Below are positions 36,124 to 44,407 of a DNA stretch of 64,000 nt, piece after piece. The DNA is from Streptomyces armeniacus (GTDB lineage Bacteria; Actinomycetota; Actinomycetes; Streptomycetales; Streptomycetaceae), in NCBI RefSeq assembly GCF_003355155.1, contig NZ_CP031320.1:2522269-2586268 (forward strand), given 5' to 3'. The position numbers were made by a program, and so were the translations under genes. Positions within the stretch are counted from its first letter, which is position 1, and every line of letters begins with the position of its first letter. The notes beneath the pieces were generated by a model that worked only from the letters and a program-made list of their open reading frames with translations, searched no databases and was not told where the DNA came from.

Positions 36124-36534
36124 ATGTGCGCCATGGATATCGAGACTCAACTGCCCCGCCACCGCGAGCGCTTCTTCCGTCGTGAGCGGCGATCCGTGCC
36201 GGTCGCGCGGGAGTTCACGCGGCGGGCGCTGACCGACTGGGGGAGCACGGAGCGTGCCGACGAGGTGTTGCTGTGTGTGAGCGAGCTGGCGACCAACGCG
36301 TTGCTGCACGGCGTACCGCCCGGACGCGGCTACCGGCTCCATCTGTGGCTGGACTGCGGTGGCCTGATCCGGGTGGAGGTGCACGACAGCGGCGACGGCC
36401 ACCCCCGGGCCCGTACGGGCGTGGCCGAGGAGGCGGAGGGCGGGCGCGGGCTCCGGCTGGTGGAGCTGTTCGCCGACAAGTGGGGCGTCGGGGGGCGGAA
36501 TCCGGGAAAGGTGGTCTGGTGCGAGTTCGGTTAG
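36124..36534 (+). CDS. HATPase (RsbW/SpoIIAB-like) anti-sigma-type protein
   Basis: 136 residues with the GHKL N-box region (CVSELATNALLHG), G1-type EVHDSGDGHP and a C-terminal GRGLRLVELFADKWGV. This matches the ATP-binding anti-sigma or conservon-linked family that often accompanies XRE/DUF397 pairs. ATG 36124 or 36133. Its stop overlaps that of the TetR gene by 3-4 bp on the opposite strand. Partner sigma or anti-anti-sigma not in the window. Confidence 0.88.
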   Translation: MCAMDIETQLPRHRERFFRRERRSVPVAREFTRRALTDWGSTERADEVLLCVSELATNALLHGVPPGRGYRLHLWLDCGGLIRVEVHDSGDGHPRARTGVAEEAEGGRGLRLVELFADKWGVGGRNPGKVVWCEFG

Positions 36535-37214
36535 GCGGGCCGCCCCTCCGGATCGCCGTCCGTATCGCCGTCCGGGACGGGGGCCGGAGCCGGGGTCGGT
36601 GCCGGGGCCGTGGAGAGGGCGAGCAGTCCGTTGCGCAGCGTGTCGCTGGTGACGCCGCCGAACATCGCCTGCTGCACGATGAAGCCCTGTGCCACCGCCA
36701 TCAGCGTGCGCACGATGTCGTCGACGGGGACGTCCGTACGCAGCCGGCCCGCTTCCTGGTAGGTGCGGATCAGGTCGGCCCAGACGAGACGCATCTCCTC
36801 GTAGCCCTCGGTGAGGGCGGCGGCGAGCGGCTTGTCGCGCAGGGTCTCGCCCCACACCTGCAGGATCAGCTTGGCGTACGCGCTGCTGTCGTCGATGCCC
36901 GCCTGCCGGGCCTGCTCCGCCAGCGCGTTCCCGAGCACGCCGCTGATCACGTCCTCGAGCGGGCGGTCCGGACTGCCCTGCGTGGCGCGGGCGAAGCTCT
37001 CGCGGACCGAGCCGAACGCGTCGATGGCGACCGCCTTGATCAGCTCGTCCTTGCTGCGGAAGTAGCGGTACACCGCGCCGGAGGACAGCCCGGTCTCCTG
37101 GAACACGTCCTGCATGGAGGTAGCGTGGAAGCCGTTGCGGGTGAAGCAGCGGCTGGCGCCGTCGAGGATCTGCTGCCGACGGGCGTCGAGATGTGCCTGG
37201 GAAACGCGTGCCAT
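36531..37214 (-). CDS. TetR-family transcriptional regulator
   Basis: 227 residues: HTH RQQILDGASRCFTRNGFHAT / DVFQETGLSSGAVYRYFRSK, then a helical ligand domain and a Pro/Asp/Gly-rich tail. The chosen ATG (37214) has no Shine-Dalgarno; TAGTCT sits 6 nt before it on the coding strand, so a leaderless mRNA is possible, and the next upstream bases CGAACATTCC may belong to an operator. Target unknown; no obvious efflux gene adjacent. Confidence 0.9.
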   Translation of the reverse strand: MARVSQAHLDARRQQILDGASRCFTRNGFHATSMQDVFQETGLSSGAVYRYFRSKDELIKAVAIDAFGSVRESFARATQGSPDRPLEDVISGVLGNALAEQARQAGIDDSSAYAKLILQVWGETLRDKPLAAALTEGYEEMRLVWADLIRTYQEAGRLRTDVPVDDIVRTLMAVAQGFIVQQAMFGGVTSDTLRNGLLALSTAPAPTPAPAPVPDGDTDGDPEGRPA

Positions 37215-37262
37215 GCGCACAGACTAAAACGAACATTCCTTCTTGAAAAGTCCGCCCCCAGG

Positions 37263-37301
37263 GGCGGGCGGCCCGGCCGGTGTCCGGCCGGGCCGCCCGC
37301 C
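37263..37301. terminator. Strong hairpin between TetR promoter and AhpD-like gene
   Basis: An 18-bp stem (37263-37280 with 37284-37301) with a 3-nt loop. It lies 25 bp beyond the end of the AhpD-like gene (minus strand) and about 50 bp before the TetR promoter, and should separate the two. Confidence 0.8.
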
Positions 37302-37326
37302 GTGGCGCGGGGTCCGCGGCCGCCCG

Positions 37327-37800
37327 TCAGCCGAGCATGCCCGGCTGGTAGTCGCCGGCGGGCTGCTGGACCATGACGTTCACGCGGTTGAAGGCGTTGA
37401 TGAGGGCGATGCTCAGCACCAGCGCGGCGAGTTGCTCCTCGTCGTAGTGCTTGGCGGCGTTCTCCCACACCTCGTCCGGGACGCCGCCGGCGCCGTCGGC
37501 GATACGGGTGCCCTGCTCGGACAGTTCCAGGGCGGCGCGCTCCGCCTCGGTGAACACCTTGGCCTCCCGCCAGGCCGCGACCATGTTGAGGCGGGTCGGG
37601 TCTTCCCCGGCGTGCACGGCGTCCTTGGTGTGCATGTCGACGCAGAAGCCGCAGCCGTTGATCTGGCTGGCGCGGAGCACGACCAGCTCCCGCGTCGACT
37701 GCGGTACGCCCGCGTCCGCGAGCGACTTGCCCGCCGCGACGATGGGGTTCATGGCCTTCTTGACGACGCGGTTCTCGAAGAGGTTCAAACGGGCTTCCAT
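37327..37800 (-). CDS. AhpD-like carboxymuconolactone decarboxylase family protein
   Basis: 157 residues. Contains the reactive CxxC in GCGFCVDMHTKDA followed by family His; this pattern marks AhpD-type alkylhydroperoxidase-like proteins, redox-active with a partner such as AhpC or lipoyl proteins. ATG with AAGGAG 7 nt upstream. No ahpC gene is near. A tandem 19-bp repeat overlies its promoter. Confidence 0.88.
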   Translation of the reverse strand: MEARLNLFENRVVKKAMNPIVAAGKSLADAGVPQSTRELVVLRASQINGCGFCVDMHTKDAVHAGEDPTRLNMVAAWREAKVFTEAERAALELSEQGTRIADGAGGVPDEVWENAAKHYDEEQLAALVLSIALINAFNRVNVMVQQPAGDYQPGMLG

Positions 37801-37819
37801 GGTGGACTCCTTCGCCGTT

Positions 37820-37857
37820 GCTGTGCGGTGCCACCTCTGCTGTGCGGTGACATCTCT
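37820..37857 (-). repeat. Tandem 19-bp direct repeat upstream of the AhpD-like gene
   Basis: GCTGTGCGGTGCCACCTCT (37820-37838) and GCTGTGCGGTGACATCTCT (37839-37857); 17 of 19 positions agree. It lies 20-57 nt upstream of the start codon. The perfect abutting and spacing make it a good candidate binding site for a regulator binding twice on one face of the DNA. Confidence 0.7.
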
Positions 37858-37982
37858 CTGACGAGACAGGGCGGCGCGGTGTGACACGTGGGAGCGACGG
37901 ATCGGAGAAGGCCTGGCGGGCGTGCGTAGGCGGCCCCCGTAAATGCGTTGCCGGGCGGCGGCCCGTCGGGAAGGGTGCGGGC

Positions 37983-38294
37983 ATGTCCGACAACGCATCC
38001 GGCAGTTCGCACGGAGTGTCCGCGCTCTTCTCGCACGGGCGGCTGACGGCGATCCCGCGGCGGGTCGCGCGGCGCGAGCAGTTGCTGGCGCACCTCGCGG
38101 AGACGCTGTTCGAGCCCCGCCGCGAGTACAGCGAGCAGCAGGTCAACGAGGCGCTGCTGACGGTGCACGAGGACTGCTCGGCGCTGCGCCGCTATCTGGT
38201 CACCGGCGGGTTCATGACCCGTACCAGGGACGGCAGCAGCTACCGCCGGGCGGACGCGGCGCTGTCCGGCTCCGAGCCGCCGGGCCCGGCGTAA
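37983..38294 (+). CDS. DUF2087-domain protein
   Basis: 103 residues, matching the DUF2087 pattern: LTAIPRRVARREQLLAHLAE, then LFEPRREYSEQQVNEAL, LRRYLVTGGFMTR and DGSSYRR. The domain often sits at the end of regulators or stands alone; function unknown. ATG after GGAAGGG. Its 3' end overlaps the MerR gene on the other strand by 55 bp. Confidence 0.8.
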   Translation: MSDNASGSSHGVSALFSHGRLTAIPRRVARREQLLAHLAETLFEPRREYSEQQVNEALLTVHEDCSALRRYLVTGGFMTRTRDGSSYRRADAALSGSEPPGPA

Positions 38295-39235
38295 CCCCCT
38301 GGCGCGACGGAGAGTTCGAGGGAGTCGAGCAGCCAGAGGTGCGCCGTACCCACCGGGATGGGCTCCCGTGCGACCTCGCCCACCAGGCCCCAGTAACGGT
38401 GCATGCGCGGATCGCGGTCCACGGCGACGTTCGTGAGCAGGGCGCGCCGGAAGCGCGGGGTGTCACGTTCGCTGCGTACCGACGCGTGCGCCGCGACGAA
38501 GCGGTCGAGCGCGCGGCCGGGGCCCGGTCCGCGGCCGGCGGCGACGAGCGGGCGGGCCAGTTCGCACGCCTCGCCGATGCCGGCGAGCAGCGCGGCCTCG
38601 TCGGAGATCTGCCGCTGGTTGGCGTGCGCGCGCGCCAGCATCCGGCGGGTGAGGGAGCGGTCGCGGGCGAGGACGATCAACTCGGCGTACGCGACGACCT
38701 GTTCCGGAGTCGGTTCCGCGGGCGGTTCCGGCGCGGCCATGGAGACGAACGCGGCGAGGGTCTCGTCCGGCATCGGCGCCACCGCGAGGCGGCGCCAGAA
38801 GTCGACGAGCATGCCGTGCGCGGCGCGGCCGTCCTCGGCGGCGGTGAGCAGGTCGAGGCGGGCGGCCCGTTCGGCGGGCCCGGCCTGCTCGACCGCGCAC
38901 AGGCAGGCGCGGCGCCAGGCGAGTGAGGACAACTCCACGTCCAGCGCGGCCCGTTCGGCGGCGACCGCCTCCCCGACGGAGCGCTCCCCGGTGAGTACGC
39001 GCGTGATCGCGGGCAGGCCCAGACCGAGCGCGCGCAACCGCCGTACGAGGCCGAGCCGTTCGACGGCGGAGGGCGCGAAGCGGCGGTGGCCGCCGGTGCT
39101 GCGGCGGGGTTCGAGGATGCCCTCGTCGCAGTAGAAGCGGATCGTACGGACGGGCACGCCGGTCAGCCGCGCCAGCTCACCGATCCCGAGCGCCGCGCCG
39201 CCGTCCTCCCGTTCTGTGGGCTCGCTCACACTCAC
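38240..39235 (-). CDS. MerR-family transcriptional regulator
   Basis: 331 residues. MerR HTH GIGELARLTGVPVRTIRFYC / DEGILEPRRSTGGHRRF followed by a coiled region and a long C-terminal domain of about 200 residues with no visible metal-binding Cys cluster, so likely a small-molecule regulator. GTG 39235 is preferred because GGAGG lies 5 nt upstream; other GTG codons at 39247 and 39229 fit less well. Divergent from the isomerase gene, probably its target. Confidence 0.85.
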   Translation of the reverse strand: MSVSEPTEREDGGAALGIGELARLTGVPVRTIRFYCDEGILEPRRSTGGHRRFAPSAVERLGLVRRLRALGLGLPAITRVLTGERSVGEAVAAERAALDVELSSLAWRRACLCAVEQAGPAERAARLDLLTAAEDGRAAHGMLVDFWRRLAVAPMPDETLAAFVSMAAPEPPAEPTPEQVVAYAELIVLARDRSLTRRMLARAHANQRQISDEAALLAGIGEACELARPLVAAGRGPGPGRALDRFVAAHASVRSERDTPRFRRALLTNVAVDRDPRMHRYWGLVGEVAREPIPVGTAHLWLLDSLELSVAPGGYAGPGGSEPDSAASARR

Positions 39236-39267
39236 TTGAACCTCCACCCGGGTGGAGTTCCTACGGT
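39236..39267 (+). promoter_or_regulatory. MerR-type promoter with operator in a long spacer
   Basis: TTGAAC (39236-39241) and TACGGT (39262-39267) on the plus strand are separated by 20 bp, longer than the usual 17. The spacer contains the perfect 16-bp palindrome CTCCACCCGGGTGGAG (39242-39257). This is the classic MerR-family arrangement in which the regulator underwinds DNA to align the elements. It drives the isomerase gene. Confidence 0.7.
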
Positions 39268-39291
39268 ACGGGGCACGGCGCGGAGGGTGCC

Positions 39292-40230
39292 GTGAGCGGG
39301 GAGGAGCGGGACATGGAGACCGGCAGCGGTACGGAGACGGGCACGGGTGCGCGTACGGGCGCGGGCGGGGACGCGGGTACGGGTGCGCATACGGGCGCGG
39401 GCGTGGAGGCGCCGGACGCCGAGCGGCTCATCGAGGGGCTGCGGGTGCAGACGGCCCGCTTCGCCTCCGCGGTCCACGGCCTGGACCCGGAGGCGACGGT
39501 GCCCACCTGCCCGGAGTGGCGGCTGCGCGTCCTCGTCGCGCACATCGGGCAGGCCCACCGGTGGGCGGCGGAACTCGTACGGACGGGCCGGCCCGCCCCC
39601 GTACCGGACCCGGCGGACGTGGACCCCGGCGAACCGCGCGGGTGGGCCGCCTGGCTGCACGCCGGGGCGGCGGAACTGGCGGGTGCGGTACGGGAGGCGC
39701 CCGCCGGAGCCACGGTGTGGACGCTGGTGGGGCCGCGGCCCGCGGCGTTCTGGGTGCGGCGGATGCTGCACGACACCTCGGTGCACTACGCGGACGCGCT
39801 GCACACGGCGCGCGCCGAGCGGGACGGCGGCGCGGGCGCCGGTGCGGGGACCGGATCGCGTACGGACCTCGGGTACGAGATCGACGCGGACCTCGCGGCG
39901 GACGCCGTCAGCGAACTCCTGGAACTCGCCTCCCTCCCGGAGGCGGTCGCGGCCCTCCCGGCCCTCGCCGCGCTGAGCGGCGACGGCGAGACGCTCCGAC
40001 TCCGCCCGGCCGAGCCGGACATGGCCGGGTGGCGGATCACCCGTACGCCCGCCGGGGTCCGCTGGGAGCGCGGCACGGCGGCGGACGCGGGCGCGGATGT
40101 GACGGTGACCGGCCCGGCGGCGGACCTGCTGCTGCTCTTCGCCCGCCGCCTCCCGCCCACCGCCCCCGGAATCACGATCACCGGCAACCGCCCGCTCCTG
40201 GACCACTGGCTGGACCACACGGCGCTGTAG
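39292..40230 (+). CDS. Maleylpyruvate isomerase family mycothiol-dependent enzyme
   Basis: 312 residues. A DinB-like four-helix metal-binding N-part (FASAVHGLDPEATVPTCPEW, HIGQAHRWAAELV, HDTSVHYADALH) and a C-part resembling the mycothiol maleylpyruvate isomerase C-domain. The GTG at 39292 has GGAGGG 5 nt upstream; the ATG at 39313 also has GGGGAGGAG, so the start is ambiguous. A Thr/Gly-rich low-complexity stretch follows. Located right behind the MerR-type promoter, so it is probably induced by the ligand of that regulator. Confidence 0.85.
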   Translation: MSGEERDMETGSGTETGTGARTGAGGDAGTGAHTGAGVEAPDAERLIEGLRVQTARFASAVHGLDPEATVPTCPEWRLRVLVAHIGQAHRWAAELVRTGRPAPVPDPADVDPGEPRGWAAWLHAGAAELAGAVREAPAGATVWTLVGPRPAAFWVRRMLHDTSVHYADALHTARAERDGGAGAGAGTGSRTDLGYEIDADLAADAVSELLELASLPEAVAALPALAALSGDGETLRLRPAEPDMAGWRITRTPAGVRWERGTAADAGADVTVTGPAADLLLLFARRLPPTAPGITITGNRPLLDHWLDHTAL

Positions 40231-40251
40231 CGCCCCGGGTGAGCCGTGGTC

Positions 40252-40812
40252 TCAGTACACGTAGAGCGCGGAGGTGTCGAGTTCCAGGCTGAGCGGGGAC
40301 CCGAGCGGGACGGGCTCGCCGAAGTCCCGGATCAGCGAATCGCGGTAGCCGCCGCCGCTCGGCGCGGAGTAGAGGAGGCAGGTGCCGTCTATGGGATTCA
40401 CGATCAGGTAGTACGGGACTCCCGCCAGGGCGTACTTCCTGACCTTCTTCTCGGTGTCGTTCTCCGGGTTCGACTCGGAGACCACCTCGACCATGAGGAT
40501 CACCTCGTCGGCGGGGAACTCCCTGAGCCGCGTTCCCCGGTAGGAGGGGTCGGCCACCGAGATGTCGGGTCGGACGAGCGTGCCGCCGCCCCAGCCCGCG
40601 TACACCGTGTCGACCTCGGTCATCACGCACCAGCGGGAGAGGAGCTGAGAGGCGATGGTGAGGACCATCTGGCCGTGCAGGCTGGTAACCACGGTGCTGA
40701 TGTAGATCTCTCCGTCGATGATTTCGGCCCTGAGCTCCGGAAACGCCGCGTCGATCGCCTCGAAGCGCCGCATCTCCTCGGAAGTCACAGGACCCTCCAT
40801 CTGCGCCGTCAT
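40252..40812 (-). CDS. Uma2-family endonuclease-like protein
   Basis: 186 residues with the Uma2 / PD-(D/E)xK-like core: RAEIIDGEIYIS, VRPDISVADPS and ILMVEVVSESNPENDTEKKV with KYALAGVPYYLIVNP. Streptomyces carry many copies; biochemical role is poorly known. ATG with GGAGGGG upstream. Lies between the isomerase and narK genes with no clear partner. Confidence 0.85.
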   Translation of the reverse strand: MTAQMEGPVTSEEMRRFEAIDAAFPELRAEIIDGEIYISTVVTSLHGQMVLTIASQLLSRWCVMTEVDTVYAGWGGGTLVRPDISVADPSYRGTRLREFPADEVILMVEVVSESNPENDTEKKVRKYALAGVPYYLIVNPIDGTCLLYSAPSGGGYRDSLIRDFGEPVPLGSPLSLELDTSALYVY

Positions 40813-40936
40813 GGTGTGGTCCCCCCTCCAGGTCGTGAACCCGGACTCAGCGTAACGCGCCGCCTACCGGCCCGCCCTCCGCTCACCACCGGCCTTGCGG
40901 CGAGGTGAGAGCACGGTTTCGGTCACGACACCTGGG

Positions 40937-40952
40937 AGCACGCCGGGGAAAC
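40937..40952 (+). promoter_or_regulatory. GlnR-box-like site upstream of narK
   Basis: AGCAC-n6-GAAAC; compared with GlnR GTnAC-n6-GaAAC the second half is perfect, the first weaker. A -10 like TAGCGT lies just downstream (40963-40968). It would place narK under nitrogen control, in line with its role. Confidence 0.5.
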
Positions 40953-41006
40953 GCGCGGTTTCTAGCGTCCGCAGGAACGATCCCCGTATGTGGCTGGAGG
41001 CGCGCT

Positions 41007-42527
41007 GTGCGGAGCACGCGGACGGAACGACCCGATGACCGGACGGAACGACCCGAGCGGACCGAGCGGACCGGGCGGGCCGGGCGAGACGGAGAAGGCG
41101 AGCGGGACGTACGGAGTCGCGTGTGCGGGCGGTGGATTGAGCGGTGGGATCCCGAGGACGGGAAGTTCTGGGCGGCGGAGGGGCGCCGGGTCGCGCGGCG
41201 CAATCTCGCGTTCTCCGTGACGTCCGAGCACATCGGGTTCTCGGTGTGGAGCATCTTCTCGGTGCTGGCGCTGTTCATGGGCCCGGAGTACGGCATCGAC
41301 CCGGCGGGGAAGTTCACGCTGGTGGCCGTGGCCTCCCTGGTGGGGGCGGTGCTGCGGGTGCCGTACGGGTTCGCGGTGGCGCGGTTCGGCGGCCGGAACT
41401 GGACGGTGTTCAGCGCGGGTCTGCTGCTGGCGCCCACCACGGCGCTGCTGGTTGTGATGGAGCCCGGCACGTCGTACACGACGTTCCTGCTCGTGGCGGT
41501 CCTGACCGGGGTGGGCGGGGCGAACTTCGCGTCGTCCATGACGAACATCAACAGCTTCTACCCGCTGCGCCTCAAGGGCTGGGCGCTGGGCATGAACGCC
41601 GGCGGCGGCAACATCGGCGTCGCCGTCGTCCAGCTCGTGGCGCTGCTCGTGATCGCCGTGCTCGGCGCGGGGCACCCCCGCGTGCTGCTCGCCGTCTACC
41701 TGCCGCTGATCGTCCTGGCGACCCTGTGCAGCCTCCGCTGGATGGACAACCTGCGGCCCGTCACGAACGACACCGGCGCCGCCAGGGACGCCGCGCGGGA
41801 CCGGCACACGTGGATCATGTCGTTCCTGTACATCGGGACGTTCGGGTCGTTCATCGGCTACAGCTTCGCGTTCGGGCTGGTGCTCCAGAACCAGTTCGAC
41901 CGTACGCCGCTGCAGGCGGCGTCGCTCACGTTCATCGGGCCGCTGCTCGGCTCCCTGATCCGGCCCGTCGGCGGGCAGCTGGCGGACCGGCTCGGCGGGG
42001 CGCGCGTCACCCTGTGGAACTTCGCGCTGATGACCGCCGCTTCGGCCGTCATCATCACGGCGTCCGTACGGGCGTCGCTGCCGCTGTTCACTGCCGGCTT
42101 CATCGTCCTGTTCGTTCTCACCGGGCTGGGCAACGGGTCCACGTACAAGATGATCCCCGGCATCTACTCCGCGAAGGCCGAGGCGATGGGCCTGACCGGG
42201 GAGCCGGCCGCCGGCTACGCGCGCCGCATGTCCGGTGCCTCGATGGCGCTGATCGGCGCGGTCGGCGCGCTCGGCGGGCTGGCGATCAACCTCGCGCTGC
42301 GGCAGTCGTTCCTCGGCTCGGGGGACGCGACGGCGGCGTTCGTGGCGTTCGCCCTGTACTACGTGGCGTGCTGCGGGGTCACCTGGGGCGTGTACCTGCG
42401 GCGTACGCGGGCGGCCGCACCGGCGGACGGCGCGACGGACGGCGCGGGGGAGGACCGTACGGAGCGCGGCGGGGGCGGTGGCGGCGGCCGGGACGGCGAG
42501 CGGCGGCCCGCGTACGCGGAGGTGTGA
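41007..42527 (+). CDS. narK: Nitrate/nitrite transporter, NarK family
   Basis: Major facilitator of 506 residues. The nitrate signature GGANFASSMTNINSFYPLRL and GNGSTYKMIPGIY are typical of NarK. The N-terminal region contains RWDPEDGKFW and NLAFSVTSEHIGFSVW as in actinobacterial NarK. GTG at 41007 preferred as GGAGG lies 7 nt upstream, though homologues may start at 41121. The Ala/Gly-rich C-terminal tail is poorly conserved. The nitrogen regulator nnaR follows 125 bp later, and GlnR-like sites lie upstream of both. Confidence 0.92.
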   Translation: MRSTRTERPDDRTERPERTERTGRAGRDGEGERDVRSRVCGRWIERWDPEDGKFWAAEGRRVARRNLAFSVTSEHIGFSVWSIFSVLALFMGPEYGIDPAGKFTLVAVASLVGAVLRVPYGFAVARFGGRNWTVFSAGLLLAPTTALLVVMEPGTSYTTFLLVAVLTGVGGANFASSMTNINSFYPLRLKGWALGMNAGGGNIGVAVVQLVALLVIAVLGAGHPRVLLAVYLPLIVLATLCSLRWMDNLRPVTNDTGAARDAARDRHTWIMSFLYIGTFGSFIGYSFAFGLVLQNQFDRTPLQAASLTFIGPLLGSLIRPVGGQLADRLGGARVTLWNFALMTAASAVIITASVRASLPLFTAGFIVLFVLTGLGNGSTYKMIPGIYSAKAEAMGLTGEPAAGYARRMSGASMALIGAVGALGGLAINLALRQSFLGSGDATAAFVAFALYYVACCGVTWGVYLRRTRAAAPADGATDGAGEDRTERGGGGGGGRDGERRPAYAEV

Positions 42528-42545
42528 GGCGCAGGCGCGTTCCGC

Positions 42546-42561
42546 GTAACACTGGGGAAAC
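42546..42561 (+). promoter_or_regulatory. GlnR box upstream of nnaR
   Basis: GTAAC-ACTGGG-GAAAC is a perfect match to the GlnR half-site pattern gTnAC-n6-GaAAC. It lies about 90 bp before nnaR, in the narK-nnaR gap. GlnR is the global nitrogen regulator in actinomycetes. Confidence 0.75.
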
Positions 42562-42652
42562 GGCACCGGTCTCCGGACGTCACGTGCCGTTGACACGCTC
42601 GGACCGGCCCCACGGCCCGGGCCACCACGCAGGAACAGCGGACGAGGAACGA

Positions 42653-43789
42653 ATGGAAGACGTCACACCCCCGAAGCCCCTGGCGGGCTTCACCGTCGGC
42701 CTCACCGCCGCACGGCGCGCCGAGGAGCTGGGCGCGCTGCTGGAGCGGCGCGGCGCCGAGGTGGTGCACGCACCGGCGCTGCGCATCGTGCCGCTCGCGG
42801 ACGACAGCGAGCTGCTGGCCAGTACGGAGCGGCTGATCGAGGACGTGCCGCAGATCGTCGTCGCGACCACCGCGATCGGGTTCCGCGGCTGGCTGGAGGC
42901 GGCCGACGGCTGGGGCATCGGCGACGCGCTCCGCGACCGGCTCGCGGGTGCGGAGGTGCTCGCGCGCGGCCCGAAGGTGCGCGGCGCCGTACGGGCCGCG
43001 GGCCTGCGGGAGGCGTGGTCGCCGGCCTCGGAGTCGATGGCCGAGGTGCTGGACCGGCTGCTGGCGGAGGGTGTGGCCGGGCGGCGGATCGCGGTGCAGC
43101 TGCACGGCGAGCCGCTGGCAGGGTTCGGCCGGGCGCTCCGCGAGGCGGGCGCGGACGTGGTGGGGGTGCCGGTGTACCGGTGGCTGCCGCCGGAGGACAT
43201 CGGTCCGGTCGACCGGCTGACGGACGCGGTGATCGCCCGGCACGTGGACGCGCTCGCCTTCACCAGCGCGCCCGCCGCCGCGTCCCTGCTGACGCGGGCG
43301 GCCGAGCGCGGCGTACAGGACGCGCTGCTCGCGGCGCTGCGCCGCGACGTACTGGTGGTGTGCGTCGGCCCGGTCACCGCCGGGCCGCTGACGGAACGCG
43401 GGGTGCCGACGCTCCAGCCCGAACGGTTCCGGCTGGGCCCCCTCGTACAGCTGCTGAGCGGGGCGCTGCCGGAACGCGTACCGGCGCTGACCGTCGCCGG
43501 GCACCGGCTGGAGATACGCGGCCACGGCGTCGTCGTGGACGGCGAGCTGCGGCCCGTACCCCCGGCGGGCATGGCGCTGCTGCGCGAACTGGCCCGCCGC
43601 CCCGGCTGGGTCGTCTCGCGCGCCGACCTGCTGCGCGCGCTGCCGGGCGCGGGGCGCGACCAGCACGCCGTCGAGACGGCGATGACGCGGCTGCGGGCGG
43701 CGCTGGGCACGCCGGACCTGATCCTCACCGTCGTCAAGCGCGGCTACCGGCTGGCCATGGAGCCCGGACCCGTACCGGCACGAACCTAG
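42653..43789 (+). CDS. nnaR: HemD-domain regulator with C-terminal winged helix (NnaR-like)
   Basis: 378 residues. The N-terminal two thirds have the uroporphyrinogen-III synthase fold (GFTVGLTAARRAEELGALLE, VHAPALRIVPL, TSAPAAASLLTRAAE). The last 90 residues form an OmpR/PhoB-type winged helix (VVSRADLLRALPG, HAVETAMTRLRAALG, VVKRGYRLA). This fusion is the nitrite-assimilation regulator NnaR, a co-activator with GlnR of nitrate/nitrite genes in S. coelicolor (known from memory). It is thus a regulator rather than the haem enzyme. Downstream of narK and behind a GlnR box. Confidence 0.9.
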   Translation: MEDVTPPKPLAGFTVGLTAARRAEELGALLERRGAEVVHAPALRIVPLADDSELLASTERLIEDVPQIVVATTAIGFRGWLEAADGWGIGDALRDRLAGAEVLARGPKVRGAVRAAGLREAWSPASESMAEVLDRLLAEGVAGRRIAVQLHGEPLAGFGRALREAGADVVGVPVYRWLPPEDIGPVDRLTDAVIARHVDALAFTSAPAAASLLTRAAERGVQDALLAALRRDVLVVCVGPVTAGPLTERGVPTLQPERFRLGPLVQLLSGALPERVPALTVAGHRLEIRGHGVVVDGELRPVPPAGMALLRELARRPGWVVSRADLLRALPGAGRDQHAVETAMTRLRAALGTPDLILTVVKRGYRLAMEPGPVPART

Positions 43790-43867
43790 CCGGGACTGAA
43801 CGCGCCGTGCCCCGCAGCCGTATGACACGTCGACGAAGCGGAACGCGATCTCGACCGGAGGTCATGG

Positions 43868-44407
43868 GTGCGCGAGGATGCCGTCGTGGGTGACAGGGCG
43901 GCACAGGACGACGCGCTGATGCGAGCGCTGTACGCCGAGCACGCCGGTCCGCTGTACGCCTTCGTGCTGCGGCTCGTCGCCGGGGACCGGCACCGGGCCG
44001 AGGACGTGGTGCAGGAGACGCTGCTGCGCGCGTGGCGCAACGCGGAGCAGCTGGGCCGTGCGACCGGCTCCGTACGGCCGTGGCTGGTGACGGTCGCGCG
44101 GCGGATCGTGATCGACGGGCACCGGAGCCGGGAGGCCCGGCCGAAGGAGGTGGATCCCGGGCGGCTGGAGTCCGTGCCCGCCGCCGACGAGATCGACCGC
44201 GCGCTGCGGGCGATGCTCATCGCCGAGGCGCTCGGTGACCTGACGCAGGCGCACCGGGACGCGCTTCTCGAGACGTACTTCAAGGGGCGTACGGTCAATG
44301 AGGCCGCCGAAGTGCTGCATGTGCCGCCCGGAACGGTGCGGTCGCGGGTCTTCTACGCGCTGCGCTCGCTGCGGCTCGCGCTGGAGGAACGGGGGGTGAC
44401 GTCATGA
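43868..44407 (+). CDS. ECF-type RNA polymerase sigma factor
   Basis: 179 residues with region 2 (LYAFVLRLVAGDRHRAEDVV, QETLLRAWRN, RPWLVTVARRIVIDGHR) and region 4 (LTQAHRDALLETYFKGRTVN, EVLHVPPGTVRSRVFYALRS). GTG start with GGAGG 6 nt upstream. The last 4 bp overlap the anti-sigma gene, the typical ECF/anti-sigma pair; its stimulus is unknown. Confidence 0.95.
   Translation: MREDAVVGDRAAQDDALMRALYAEHAGPLYAFVLRLVAGDRHRAEDVVQETLLRAWRNAEQLGRATGSVRPWLVTVARRIVIDGHRSREARPKEVDPGRLESVPAADEIDRALRAMLIAEALGDLTQAHRDALLETYFKGRTVNEAAEVLHVPPGTVRSRVFYALRSLRLALEERGVTS

Noticed and set aside
42653..43789. Plain uroporphyrinogen-III synthase (haem synthesis)
   Set aside because: The C-terminal winged helix and location beside narK indicate the regulator NnaR.
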